A DNA stretch of 44,166 nt, taken from Variovorax soli NBRC 106424. Lineage in GTDB: Bacteria > Pseudomonadota > Gammaproteobacteria > Burkholderiales > Burkholderiaceae_C. Positions 35,170-42,821 of the stretch are shown piece by piece. The stretch is from contig NZ_BCUU01000038.1 of the NCBI RefSeq assembly GCF_001591385.1, forward strand, positions 1 through 44,166, in the 5' to 3' direction. Within the stretch, counting starts at the first letter, position 1; every line of letters starts with the position of its first letter. Below the pieces are notes generated by a model. It made no database searches. It was not told the origin of the DNA and saw only the letters and a list, made by a program, of their open reading frames with translations. Made by a program: the position numbers and the translations under genes.

Positions 35170-36011
35170 CGTCCGCTCCAGTGCACGATCCGCCGTTCGG
35201 CGACAAGGAAGAGGATGTTCAGCGCATAGCCCAGCGCACCCGCCGCCAGGATGGAGGCGTACATGTCGCGCACATTCATCACCTGCTGCGAGTTGATGAT
35301 GCGGTGGCCCAGGCCCGAGTCGGAGCCGATGAACATCTCGGCCACGATCACGATCACCAGCGCCATCGACACGGCCGAGCGCAGGCCCACGAAGGTGGGC
35401 TGCAGGCTTTCCCACACCAGCACGTCGCGAAAGATCTGCCAGCGCGAGGCACCCATCACCTTGGCCGCCATCACGCGCTGCTTGCGGGCGTTCATCACGC
35501 CGTAGGCGCTGTTGAACACCACGATGAGCAGCGCGCCGAAGGCGGCAATGGCCACCTTGTTGACGTCGCTCACGCCGAAGATCATGAGGAACAGCGGAAT
35601 GAGCGCCGACGACGGCGTGGAGCGGAAGAAGTCGATCAGGAACTCGACGCTGCGGTACGCCTTCTCGTTGCTGCCCAGCAGCACGCCCAGCGGCACGCCC
35701 ACGACGGCGGCGATGACAAAAGCCTGCAGCGTGCGCCACACCGTCACGGCGAAGTCGCCCAGCAGCGCCCCGCCGGCCAGGCCGGTGAGGAGCGTGGCGA
35801 TGGTGTCCGCCGGCGGGGGCAGCAAGATGGCCTTGATGAGGCCCGAGCGCACCGCCAGGTCCCACACGATGAAGAGCACCACCGGCCCGATGAAAGGCAG
35901 CGCCTTGAGCCATGGCGAAGGACGCGGCGGCGTCGGTGCGCCGGCCGCGCTGGCGGCAGGCGGCTGCCAGGGCGCGGCGCCAGCCTGTTGTGCGGAGTCG
36001 GCCATGGTCAT
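35166..36011 (-). CDS. ABC transporter permease (nitrate/taurine type)
   Basis: This 281-residue inner-membrane permease has an N-terminal Ala/Pro-rich lead of about 35 residues, six hydrophobic helices and the EAA-loop stretch NARKQRVMAAKVMGASRWQIFRDVLVWESL. The start at 36011 overlaps the stop of the binding-protein gene by ATGA; ATG 36005 is also possible. It forms an importer with the flanking ATPase and binding protein. Confidence 0.92.
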   Translation of the reverse strand: MTMADSAQQAGAAPWQPPAASAAGAPTPPRPSPWLKALPFIGPVVLFIVWDLAVRSGLIKAILLPPPADTIATLLTGLAGGALLGDFAVTVWRTLQAFVIAAVVGVPLGVLLGSNEKAYRSVEFLIDFFRSTPSSALIPLFLMIFGVSDVNKVAIAAFGALLIVVFNSAYGVMNARKQRVMAAKVMGASRWQIFRDVLVWESLQPTFVGLRSAVSMALVIVIVAEMFIGSDSGLGHRIINSQQVMNVRDMYASILAAGALGYALNILFLVAERRIVHWSGR

Positions 36012-37024
36012 CCCTTGTAGAGCATGGAATCGACCATCAGGCGCGAGGAGAAGATGCCCTTCTCGGCGAACAGGTCGAAGAATTTCTGGAAGTACGCCAC
36101 GTCGGCCGGCGTGAACTCGTTGTAGAGCGTGTAGGCGGCCAGCGGCACCTCACCGGTGAGCGGGCCTTCGATGGCGGTGTAGCCCTTGAGGTACTGGCGC
36201 GCCTCGGCCGGCTTGGTGCGCACGTACTGCACGCCTTGCGCATAGGCGCCGATGAACTTCTTCGCTGCCTCGGGGTTCTTCTTGATGAAAGCCGAGGTGA
36301 GCGAGGCCGAGCCGCCGAACCAGGGTGCCATCGGGTCGCCCAGCACGTACTTGGCAATGACGCCCGACTCCAGCACGCGGGTGGAGCCGTTGAGGCGGCC
36401 GATGGTGCCGGTGGGCTCCAGCGTGTAGCAGCCATCCACCTGGCCGGCCGCCAGCGCCGCCACGTGCTGGCCGATGGGCAGCTCCACCACCGTGGCACCG
36501 GTGGCGCCGCCGCGCTCCAGCACCGTCCTGGCCAGCGTCACGTTCTGGATACCGGGCCCGGAGGCCACGCGCTTTCCCTTGAGGTCGGCCATCGCCTTGG
36601 CCGTGCTTGAAGCCGGCACCAGCACCTGGTCGAGTACGTTCTTCGCGTTGCTGGGGTTGGAGCAGAAGATCTTGAAGCTGCCCGGCGCGGCGATCTCGCC
36701 GATGGCGATGTTGGCCGAGCCGGTGCCGTTGGCGCTGCCGTCGCAGCGGTCCGCCAGCATGGCCTCCATGATCTGCTGCGCACCGGCATAGCGCTGCACT
36801 TCCACGTCGATGCCGGCGGCCTTGAAGTAACCCTGCTCCACCGCAGCATAGAACGGCAGGCCGGCGGCGATCGGCCAGTAGCCCACGCGGATCCTGGCGG
36901 CGCCTTGTGCGCGGACGATGGCCGGTGCTGCGAGCACGGCGAGGCCGGCGGCACCCGCCTGCAGCAGTTGGCGGCGCGGCGTCGAGATGATGGAGGCGGC
37001 CTGGGGTTGCAGGGTGCGTTTCAT
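36008..37024 (-). CDS. ABC transporter substrate-binding protein (NMT1/TauA-like)
   Basis: This 338-residue periplasmic binding protein has a Tat-like signal (STPRRQLLQAGAAGLAVLAAPAIVRAQ). The first strand IRVGYWPIAAGLPFYAAVEQGYFKAAGIDVEV and the TLEPTGTIGRLNG lobe motif fit the NMT1 class. It is more distant from the two paralogues at 15537 and 22165 than they are from each other. Its place directly after the allophanate hydrolase gene and before the AtzGEH-like genes suggests import of the pathway's starting compound. Confidence 0.88.
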   Translation of the reverse strand: MKRTLQPQAASIISTPRRQLLQAGAAGLAVLAAPAIVRAQGAARIRVGYWPIAAGLPFYAAVEQGYFKAAGIDVEVQRYAGAQQIMEAMLADRCDGSANGTGSANIAIGEIAAPGSFKIFCSNPSNAKNVLDQVLVPASSTAKAMADLKGKRVASGPGIQNVTLARTVLERGGATGATVVELPIGQHVAALAAGQVDGCYTLEPTGTIGRLNGSTRVLESGVIAKYVLGDPMAPWFGGSASLTSAFIKKNPEAAKKFIGAYAQGVQYVRTKPAEARQYLKGYTAIEGPLTGEVPLAAYTLYNEFTPADVAYFQKFFDLFAEKGIFSSRLMVDSMLYKG

Positions 37025-37061
37025 GGGTAGAGCTCCTGGCGGGAATGAAGAAGGTTGCGGT

Positions 37062-38777
37062 TCAGGCAGCGGCTTGCTGCCGCAGTTCGATGTAGCGGCG
37101 CCAGCCGCCCAGCTGCGTGATGTCGGTGGCGCCCTCGGTGGCCAGGGCCTCGCACAGGAAGCCCTGCACGCTGCTGCCGTCGGCCAGCTGCAGCGTTCCG
37201 ATGCCCAGCGGCGCGCCGATGAGCGCGACGAAGCTGCCGTAGTGCGCCACCGGCATCTGCCACACCTCCACCTCGATGGCGGCGCCTTCGGCCGGCGGTA
37301 CGCGCACCAGGCCGGGCTTGGGCGGCACGGTGCCGGGCAAGGAATACAGGCGGTACTGGGGCGCGGTGCGCGTCTTTTCCAGCAGCGCCGCGCCGCGCTC
37401 GACCAGCTGGCCGTTGAGCGGCATGCCCGACAGATGCGCGCCCACCACCGCCACCCGCACCGTCGCCGGCTCGGCCAGGCCCAGGTCGGCGGGCGGTGGC
37501 AGCGGCTCGCCGGTCGCGCCTTGCGTAAGACCGGTGGCGTGGTGATAGCGCTGGCCCAGCTCGGCCAGCTGCAGTTCGCTGCCGCACGGGCCCACCAGCG
37601 TGATGCCGAAGGGCAGGCCGTCGGGCCGCAGGCTGCTGGGCACGGAGATGGCGGCGTAGTCCAGCAGGTTGACGAAGTTGGTATAGGCGCCCAGGTTGCG
37701 GTTGAGCGCCACGGGGTTGGCCAGCATCTCGTCGATGCGGTAGTGCGTGGGCGCGGTGGGCAGCAGCAGCACGTCGATGCGCTGCCACATCGGGGCCACC
37801 TGCTGCGCAAGCGCGCGCAGCTGCGCCTGCGCGTCGACCAGGTCGGCGGCGCTGTAGGCGCGGCCACTGGCCAGGATGCTGCGCACCGGCTCCATGACTT
37901 CGGCTTCGTGGGCATCGAAGAACTCGCGCACCGCGGCATAGCGCTCGGCCACCAGCGCGCTTCCGTAGAGCAGGCCGGCGGCCTCGGCCAGCGGCGCATA
38001 GTCGATCTGCACCGGCTCGCCGCCCAAGGCCTGCAGCTGCACGATGGCCTTCTGGAACTCGTGGGCCGCCTGCGCGTCGCCGAAGAATTCCAACTCCGAG
38101 GGAACACCGAAGCGAAAGCGCGGCGCAAAAGGCTCTTGCTTGAGCGGCAGCGCACGCGAAAACGGGTCTTGCGCATCGAAGCCGGCCGCCACCTTCAGCA
38201 CCTGCACGGCCGTGTTCACCGTGCGCGCGAAGATGGAAACGCAATCGACGCTTTGCGCCGCCGGCACCACGCCGCGCGCGCTGATGAGGCCCTTGGACGG
38301 CTTCAGGCCCACGATGTTGTTCAGGCCCGCCGGCACGCGGCCCGAGCCCGCCGTGTCCGTGCCGAGCGCGAAGTCCACCTGGCCCGAAGCCACCACCACG
38401 GCCGACCCCGAGCTGGAGCCCCCCGACACGTAACGCGCGTCGAAGCTGTTGGGCACTGCGCCATAGGGCGAGCGCGTGCCGTTGAGCCCGCAGGCGAACT
38501 GGTCCAGGTTGGTCTTGCCGGCCAGCACCGCACCGGCATCGAGCAGGCGCTGCACCACATGCGCGTGCACGGTGGCTGTGCGGGCAAAGCCCGGGCAGGC
38601 CGCGGTGGTGGGCAGGCCGGCCACGTCGATGTTGTCCTTGGCCGCGAAGACAAGGCCTGCCAGCGCGCCGGTGGGCGCGCCGAGAAGCGGCGAGTCCAGG
38701 CGCGTGATCCATTCGGCGCCGCCCCCTTGCGCCGGGGCCGCTGCTGTCGCCATCGGGTCCGAACCGTGCACCATCAT
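37062..38777 (-). CDS. atzF: Allophanate hydrolase
   Basis: This 571-residue two-domain enzyme is predicted to hydrolyse allophanate to ammonia and CO2. The N-terminal amidase-signature domain has Lys47 in GLVFAAKDNID, cis-Ser121 in YVSGGSSSGSA and Ser145 in TDTAGSGRVPAG. The C-terminal domain from about 450 (VRVAVVGAHLSGMPLNGQL onward) is the small domain typical of AtzF-type allophanate hydrolases. ATG 38777 has AGGA six bases upstream and lies about 20 bases after the predicted transcript start; ATG 38774 is the next codon. It has no biotin-dependent urea carboxylase partner here, so it works on allophanate from biuret or carboxybiuret. It heads the first unit. Confidence 0.92.
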   Translation of the reverse strand: MMVHGSDPMATAAAPAQGGGAEWITRLDSPLLGAPTGALAGLVFAAKDNIDVAGLPTTAACPGFARTATVHAHVVQRLLDAGAVLAGKTNLDQFACGLNGTRSPYGAVPNSFDARYVSGGSSSGSAVVVASGQVDFALGTDTAGSGRVPAGLNNIVGLKPSKGLISARGVVPAAQSVDCVSIFARTVNTAVQVLKVAAGFDAQDPFSRALPLKQEPFAPRFRFGVPSELEFFGDAQAAHEFQKAIVQLQALGGEPVQIDYAPLAEAAGLLYGSALVAERYAAVREFFDAHEAEVMEPVRSILASGRAYSAADLVDAQAQLRALAQQVAPMWQRIDVLLLPTAPTHYRIDEMLANPVALNRNLGAYTNFVNLLDYAAISVPSSLRPDGLPFGITLVGPCGSELQLAELGQRYHHATGLTQGATGEPLPPPADLGLAEPATVRVAVVGAHLSGMPLNGQLVERGAALLEKTRTAPQYRLYSLPGTVPPKPGLVRVPPAEGAAIEVEVWQMPVAHYGSFVALIGAPLGIGTLQLADGSSVQGFLCEALATEGATDITQLGGWRRYIELRQQAAA

Positions 38778-38788
38778 CAAGCATCCTG

Positions 38789-38802
38789 TCTTGTGTACAA
38801 GA
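38789..38802. promoter_or_regulatory. GntR/FadR-like operator, unit 1
   Basis: TCTTGT-GT-ACAAGA is a near-perfect dyad in the 107-base divergent region between atzF and the SDR gene at 38885. It shares TCTTG-N4-CAAGA and the flanking promoter spacing with the site at 32177. It would overlap the predicted atzF transcript start and so act as a repressor site. Confidence 0.62.
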
Positions 38803-38807
38803 TGCGA

Positions 38808-38823
38808 TGCAAGCAGTGTGCCA
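38808..38823 (-). promoter_or_regulatory. Sigma-54-like promoter of the atzF unit
   Basis: The minus strand reads TGGCAC-ACTGC-TTGCA, an exact match to the core -24/-12 consensus TGGCAC-N5-TTGC(A/T). It lies five bases upstream of the GntR-like dyad, the same spacing as at 32196. This fits nitrogen-controlled expression. Confidence 0.55.
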
Positions 38824-38884
38824 AGGCGCTGGCGTTCTAATCGCGCTCCGTCCCGCCAAGAATCAAGACAAGGAAAGGAAGACC

Positions 38885-39598
38885 ATGAGCTCCAACCCAA
38901 ACAAGCCCGTCGCCATCGTCACCGCCGCCGGCCGCGGCATGGGCGCTGCCATTGCGCGCGAGTTGCATTCACGGGGCTACCGGCTGGCGCTGATGTCGCC
39001 CTCCGGCAGCGCCGAGGCGCTGGCCAAGGAGCTCGGCGGCTTTGGCCTGAGCGGCTCGGTGGCCAGCCTGGAAGACCTGCAGCGCCTGGTCGACGGCACG
39101 GTGAAGGCCTTCGGCCGGGTGGATGCGGTGGTCAACCACACCGGCCATCCGCCCAAGGGCGACCTGCTCGACATCGCCGACGAAAGCTGGCTGCTGGGCA
39201 ACGACATGATGGTGCTGTCGGTGCAGCGCATGGCGCGCCTGGTCACGCCGCTGATGCTCCAGCAGGGCAAGGGGGCGTTCGTGAACATCACCACCTTCGC
39301 GGCCTTCGAGCCTTCGCCGAAGTTTCCGGTGTCGTGCGTGTACCGCGCGGCCGTGGGCGCATTCACCAAGCTGTATGCCGACCGCTATGCAGCCCACAAC
39401 ATCCGCATGAACGCGCTGCTGCCCGGCTACATCGACAGCCTGGCGCACAAGCCGGACATCGCCGAGGGCATTCCGATGGCGCGGCTGGGCAAGGTGGAGG
39501 AAATCGCGAAGACGGCGGCCTTCCTGCTGTCGGACGACGCGGGCTACATCACGGGGCAGAACATCCGGGTGGATGGCGGCATCACCCGCCACGTGTGA
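38885..39598 (+). CDS. Divergent short-chain dehydrogenase/reductase-like protein
   Basis: This 237-residue SDR-fold protein has the nucleotide motif VTAAGRGMG, VDAVVNHTGHPP and a GQNIRVDGGITRHV C-terminus. The active site is atypical: the YxxxK position reads YRAAV, so the catalytic lysine is replaced by valine, and serine is missing 13 residues before the tyrosine. It may be a specialised or non-catalytic member. It has a good Shine-Dalgarno (AAGGAAAGGA) and is divergent from atzF, sharing its regulatory region. Confidence 0.88.
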   Translation: MSSNPNKPVAIVTAAGRGMGAAIARELHSRGYRLALMSPSGSAEALAKELGGFGLSGSVASLEDLQRLVDGTVKAFGRVDAVVNHTGHPPKGDLLDIADESWLLGNDMMVLSVQRMARLVTPLMLQQGKGAFVNITTFAAFEPSPKFPVSCVYRAAVGAFTKLYADRYAAHNIRMNALLPGYIDSLAHKPDIAEGIPMARLGKVEEIAKTAAFLLSDDAGYITGQNIRVDGGITRHV

Positions 39599-39604
39599 GG
39601 AGCT

Positions 39605-40504
39605 CTACTCGTTGGCCAGCAGCATCTTCAGGAAGCTGATGCCGTTGCGCTGGCCCTTGTCCTCGTCGCAATTGTTGAACACGATGTGCGCGTTCCTGAC
39701 CTTGTAGGCCAGGCGCACGACCTCGGCCATCAGCTCGCGCAGTTCCTGGTCGGGGTAGTCGTAGTCGAAGCGCTCGGCGGCCGAGGCGGCGCCCTTGGCG
39801 TTGTAGGTGAGCGCGTTGCGGCCGTGCAGCCGCAAGAGCAGGTAGTCGGGGTGCGTGGTTTCCCACAGGGCCGGCACGCTGTTGTCGGCACCCTGCGGTC
39901 CGTCGACGATGGTGTGAACCAGCCGGTGCTCGCGCAGGAAGTCCAGCGTGCTGGCCGTGCGTTCCGGCCCGTCCCACCACGACTTGTGCCTGAACTCGAT
40001 GCTCAGCGTGTGCTGCGGCAGCCAGGCCAGGCACTTCTCGATGTGGGCCATCGCTTCCTTGCTGTAGCGCACCGCCGGCGGAAACTGGAAATGCACTAGG
40101 CCGAGCTTTCCGGCCAGCCGCAGCGGTTCGAGCGCCTCGCCGAAGCGCTTCCACAGTTCCGCACGGATCTCTTCGGGAACGGTCTTGTAGTACAGACGCT
40201 GGCCACCCGCGCCCAGCGCCTGCTGGATGTCCTTGTGCAGCACCTTCGTCTCGGTCCAGTGGCCGGTGAAGAGGCGAAACGCCTTCACGTTGAAGACGAA
40301 GTCATCGGGCGTGCGCTCCACCCAGAGCTGCGCGGTGGCCGGCACCGGAATGGCGTAGTAGCTGGAATCGACCTCCACCAGCGGGAAGTTCGATGCATAG
40401 AAGCGCAGCCGCGCCTCGGGCGTCTTGCAGTCGGCCGGGTAGAAGCGCCCGCAGTCGATCAGCGTCTTGTCAGTCCAGGAGGCGGTGCCGACAAGGAAGC
40501 GCAT
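39605..40504 (-). CDS. DUF72 family protein
   Basis: This 299-residue protein of the DUF72 family is predicted to be a TIM barrel. It shows FLVGTASWTDKTLIDCGRFYP at the start, EVDSSYYAIP, VFNVKAFRLFTGHW, LGLVHFQFPPAV, SIEFRHKSWW and the final HIVFNNCDEDKGQRNG. The function is not established. It converges with the SDR gene and is preceded closely by the M48 peptidase gene on the same strand (11-base gap), suggesting co-transcription. Confidence 0.9.
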   Translation of the reverse strand: MRFLVGTASWTDKTLIDCGRFYPADCKTPEARLRFYASNFPLVEVDSSYYAIPVPATAQLWVERTPDDFVFNVKAFRLFTGHWTETKVLHKDIQQALGAGGQRLYYKTVPEEIRAELWKRFGEALEPLRLAGKLGLVHFQFPPAVRYSKEAMAHIEKCLAWLPQHTLSIEFRHKSWWDGPERTASTLDFLREHRLVHTIVDGPQGADNSVPALWETTHPDYLLLRLHGRNALTYNAKGAASAAERFDYDYPDQELRELMAEVVRLAYKVRNAHIVFNNCDEDKGQRNGISFLKMLLANE

Positions 40505-40515
40505 GCCCAGTCCCG

Positions 40516-41361
40516 CTAGCGCCTGGCGGCCTGGTACAGGCCCTCGACCTTGGGGATGTTCTCCTGCAGGTTGCGGATGCGGTCCGGGCCGCTCGGGTGC
40601 GTGGACAGGAAGCTCAGGCCCCCGCTCTGGCTGGCCGCCGAGGCATTGCCCATCTTCTGCCACAGGGTGACGGAAGCATCGGGGTTGTAGCCGGCGCGCG
40701 CGGCCAGTTCCAGGCCGACCAGGTCGGCTTCGGATTCATCGGTGCGGCTGAACTGCAGCGACAGCAGCTGCGTGGCGCCGCGCGCCGCCAGGTCGCCCAC
40801 CTGGCCCAGGCCCAGCAGTTGCGCGCCGATCGACAGGGCCAGGCCGGTGCCGGTGCGTTTGGCCAGCTGCTCGCGCGCATGCTCGCGCAGCGCGTGCGCC
40901 ACCTCGTGGCCCATCACCATGGCGACTTCGTCGTCGGTGAGCTTCAGCTGGTCGAGGATGCCGGTGTAGAAGGCGATCTTGCCGCCGGGCATGCAGAAGG
41001 CATTGACCTGCTTGCTGCCGATGAGGTTGACTTCCCACTTCCACTGCGCGGCGCGCGGATTCCATTGCGGCGCAAAGGGAATGATGCGGGCGGCGATGGC
41101 GCGCAGGCGGCGCAGCTGCGGGTTGCTGTCGGGCGCCAGCGCGCCCTTTTGCCTGGCCTGGGCCAGCAGCTGCGCGTACTGCTGCGCGCCAGCCTGCTCC
41201 AGGTCTTCGGCCGGCACGAGGCTGCGCGCCGCCGAAGGCGCACCCACGCTCACCTGCGCCAGGGCCGGCGCCGCCAGGCCCGCGCCGGCGGCCAGGAGGA
41301 AGGCGCGGCGAGCCGCCTCAGGCAGGCGGCGACCGGAAGAAAAGTGGCAGTGGAAACACAT
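40516..41361 (-). CDS. M48-family zinc metalloprotease (LoiP/BepA-type)
   Basis: This 281-residue exported peptidase has a hydrophobic signal at about 19-36 ending APALAQ, with a preceding RR pair. The zinc motif is HEVAH at 152-156 in VMGHEVAHALREH, and the third ligand is in DESEADLVGLELAARAG. The HPSGPDRIRNL ending is usual for periplasmic M48 proteases that act on misfolded outer-membrane proteins. ATG 41361 is chosen; 41403 is an upstream alternative overlapping ampG. No Shine-Dalgarno is obvious. A TATTAT box lies just upstream. Confidence 0.9.
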   Translation of the reverse strand: MCFHCHFSSGRRLPEAARRAFLLAAGAGLAAPALAQVSVGAPSAARSLVPAEDLEQAGAQQYAQLLAQARQKGALAPDSNPQLRRLRAIAARIIPFAPQWNPRAAQWKWEVNLIGSKQVNAFCMPGGKIAFYTGILDQLKLTDDEVAMVMGHEVAHALREHAREQLAKRTGTGLALSIGAQLLGLGQVGDLAARGATQLLSLQFSRTDESEADLVGLELAARAGYNPDASVTLWQKMGNASAASQSGGLSFLSTHPSGPDRIRNLQENIPKVEGLYQAARR

Positions 41362-41397
41362 GCGGGAATAATAAGGAGAGCTCACCTCACTGTCTGC

Positions 41398-42780
41398 ATG
41401 CATCTTCCCTCGAAGGCCGCCGAGTCGTCCACTCCCGCCGCCGCCCCGGAATCCGACAAGCCCGCCCGCTCCTGGCGCGAAGCGCTTGCGGTGTACCTCG
41501 AACCGCCCACGCTGCGCATGCTGGCGCTGGGGTTTTCGGCCGGGCTGCCTTTGCTGCTGGTGCTGGGCACCCTGAGCTTCCGGCTGCGCGAGGCCGGCAT
41601 CGACCGCGCCGCCATCGGCTATCTCAGCTGGGTGGGCCTGGCCTATGCCTTCAAGTGGGTCTGGGCCCCGCTGGTGGACCGGATGCCCGTGCCGCCGCTC
41701 ACCCATTGGCTGGGCCGGCGCCGCGGCTGGCTGCTGCTGGCGCAGGCCCTGGTCATGGCCGGGCTGGTGGGCATGGCCTTCAACGACCCCAGCGCGCAGC
41801 TCACGCCGCTGGTGTGGTGCGCGCTGCTGGTGGCCTTCGGCTCGGCCACGCAGGACATCGCGCTGGACGCCTACCGCATCGAATCGGCCGCCACCGACAA
41901 GCAGGCGGCGCTTGCCGCCGCCTACCAGACCGGCTACCGCGTGGCCATGATCTGGGCCGGCGCCGGCGTGCTGTGGCTGGCCGCGCGGGCCGAGGTGCCG
42001 GGCGCCGGCGGCTACCAGAACGGGGCCTGGCAGGCCGCCTACCTGGCGATGGCGGCATCCATGCTCGTCGGCGTGTTCACCGTGCTGCTCTCGCCCGAGC
42101 CGCAGCGGCGCGAGCTGCCGGCCGCCCGCGATGCCGGCGAATGGGTGCGCGACGTGCTGATCGAGCCCTTTGCCGACTTCATCCGGCGCTACCGCTGGCA
42201 GGCCGCGCTCATCCTGGCGCTGATCGCCGTCTACCGCATCAGCGACGTGGTGATGGGCATCATGGCCAACCCCTTCTACGTGGACATGGGCTACACGAAG
42301 GACGAGGTGGCCTCGGTCAGCAAGATCTTCGGCGTGATCATGACGCTGGTGGGCGCCTTCGTCGGCGGCGTGCTCTCGGCGCGCTTCGGGGTGGCGCGCA
42401 TCCTGATGCTGGGCGCGGTGCTCAGCGCCGCCAGCAACCTGCTGTTCGCCTGGCTGGCCGGGCACGGGCGCGACCTGTCTGCGTTGATCGTCGTGGTCTC
42501 GGCCGACAACCTGGCGGGCGGCATCGCCTCGGCCGCCTTCATCGGCTATCTGTCGAGCCTGACCAACGTGAACTACTCGGCCACACAGTACGCGCTGTTC
42601 AGCTCGATGATGCTGCTTGCCCCAAAGTTCATCGCGGGCTTTTCCGGCGAGTTCGTCGACCACTTCGGCTATTCGGCGTTCTTCAACGCAACCGCGGCCC
42701 TGGGCCTGCCGGTGGTGGTGCTGGTGGCCCTGGCGTTGCGCAGCACCGGCCGGCCCTTGCATGGCGCCCACAGGCCCTAG
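41398..42780 (+). CDS. ampG: AmpG-family muropeptide permease (MFS)
   Basis: This 460-residue major-facilitator protein has 12 or more hydrophobic helices and resembles AmpG, which imports GlcNAc-anhydroMurNAc peptides for cell-wall recycling. Signature stretches are YLEPPTLRMLALGFSAGLPLLLV, YAFKWVWAPLVDR, GSATQDIALDAYRIE, MANPFYVDMGYTKDEVASVSK and TNVNYSATQYALFSSMM. A short Ala/Ser/Pro-rich lead precedes the first helix. It is divergent from the M48 peptidase gene with 36 bases between start codons and an AT-rich AATAATAAGGAG stretch in the middle. Confidence 0.92.
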   Translation: MHLPSKAAESSTPAAAPESDKPARSWREALAVYLEPPTLRMLALGFSAGLPLLLVLGTLSFRLREAGIDRAAIGYLSWVGLAYAFKWVWAPLVDRMPVPPLTHWLGRRRGWLLLAQALVMAGLVGMAFNDPSAQLTPLVWCALLVAFGSATQDIALDAYRIESAATDKQAALAAAYQTGYRVAMIWAGAGVLWLAARAEVPGAGGYQNGAWQAAYLAMAASMLVGVFTVLLSPEPQRRELPAARDAGEWVRDVLIEPFADFIRRYRWQAALILALIAVYRISDVVMGIMANPFYVDMGYTKDEVASVSKIFGVIMTLVGAFVGGVLSARFGVARILMLGAVLSAASNLLFAWLAGHGRDLSALIVVVSADNLAGGIASAAFIGYLSSLTNVNYSATQYALFSSMMLLAPKFIAGFSGEFVDHFGYSAFFNATAALGLPVVVLVALALRSTGRPLHGAHRP

Positions 42781-42821
42781 CTGTTACAAACGGCGCTTTC
42801 GTCCATCCTCGCTTGCATCCC

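Noticed and set aside
37062..38777. Ureidomalonase or urea amidolyase instead of allophanate hydrolase
   Set aside because: The C-terminal domain typical of AtzF-type allophanate hydrolases is present and no urea carboxylase domain or gene is adjacent; ureidomalonase remains a weak alternative.
38789..38823. Sigma-70 promoter for atzF with TTGGCA as -35
   Set aside because: With 16-18 base spacing the -10 position reads CTTGTA or TTGTAC, a poor match, whereas the -24/-12 match is exact.
14005..38884. Horizontally acquired plasmid-like catabolic island
   Set aside because: Gene content resembles plasmid-borne triazine genes, but I see no transposase, integrase, tRNA junction or direct repeats at the borders, and base composition looks like the flanks by eye. 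The hypothesis is not excluded, just unsupported.
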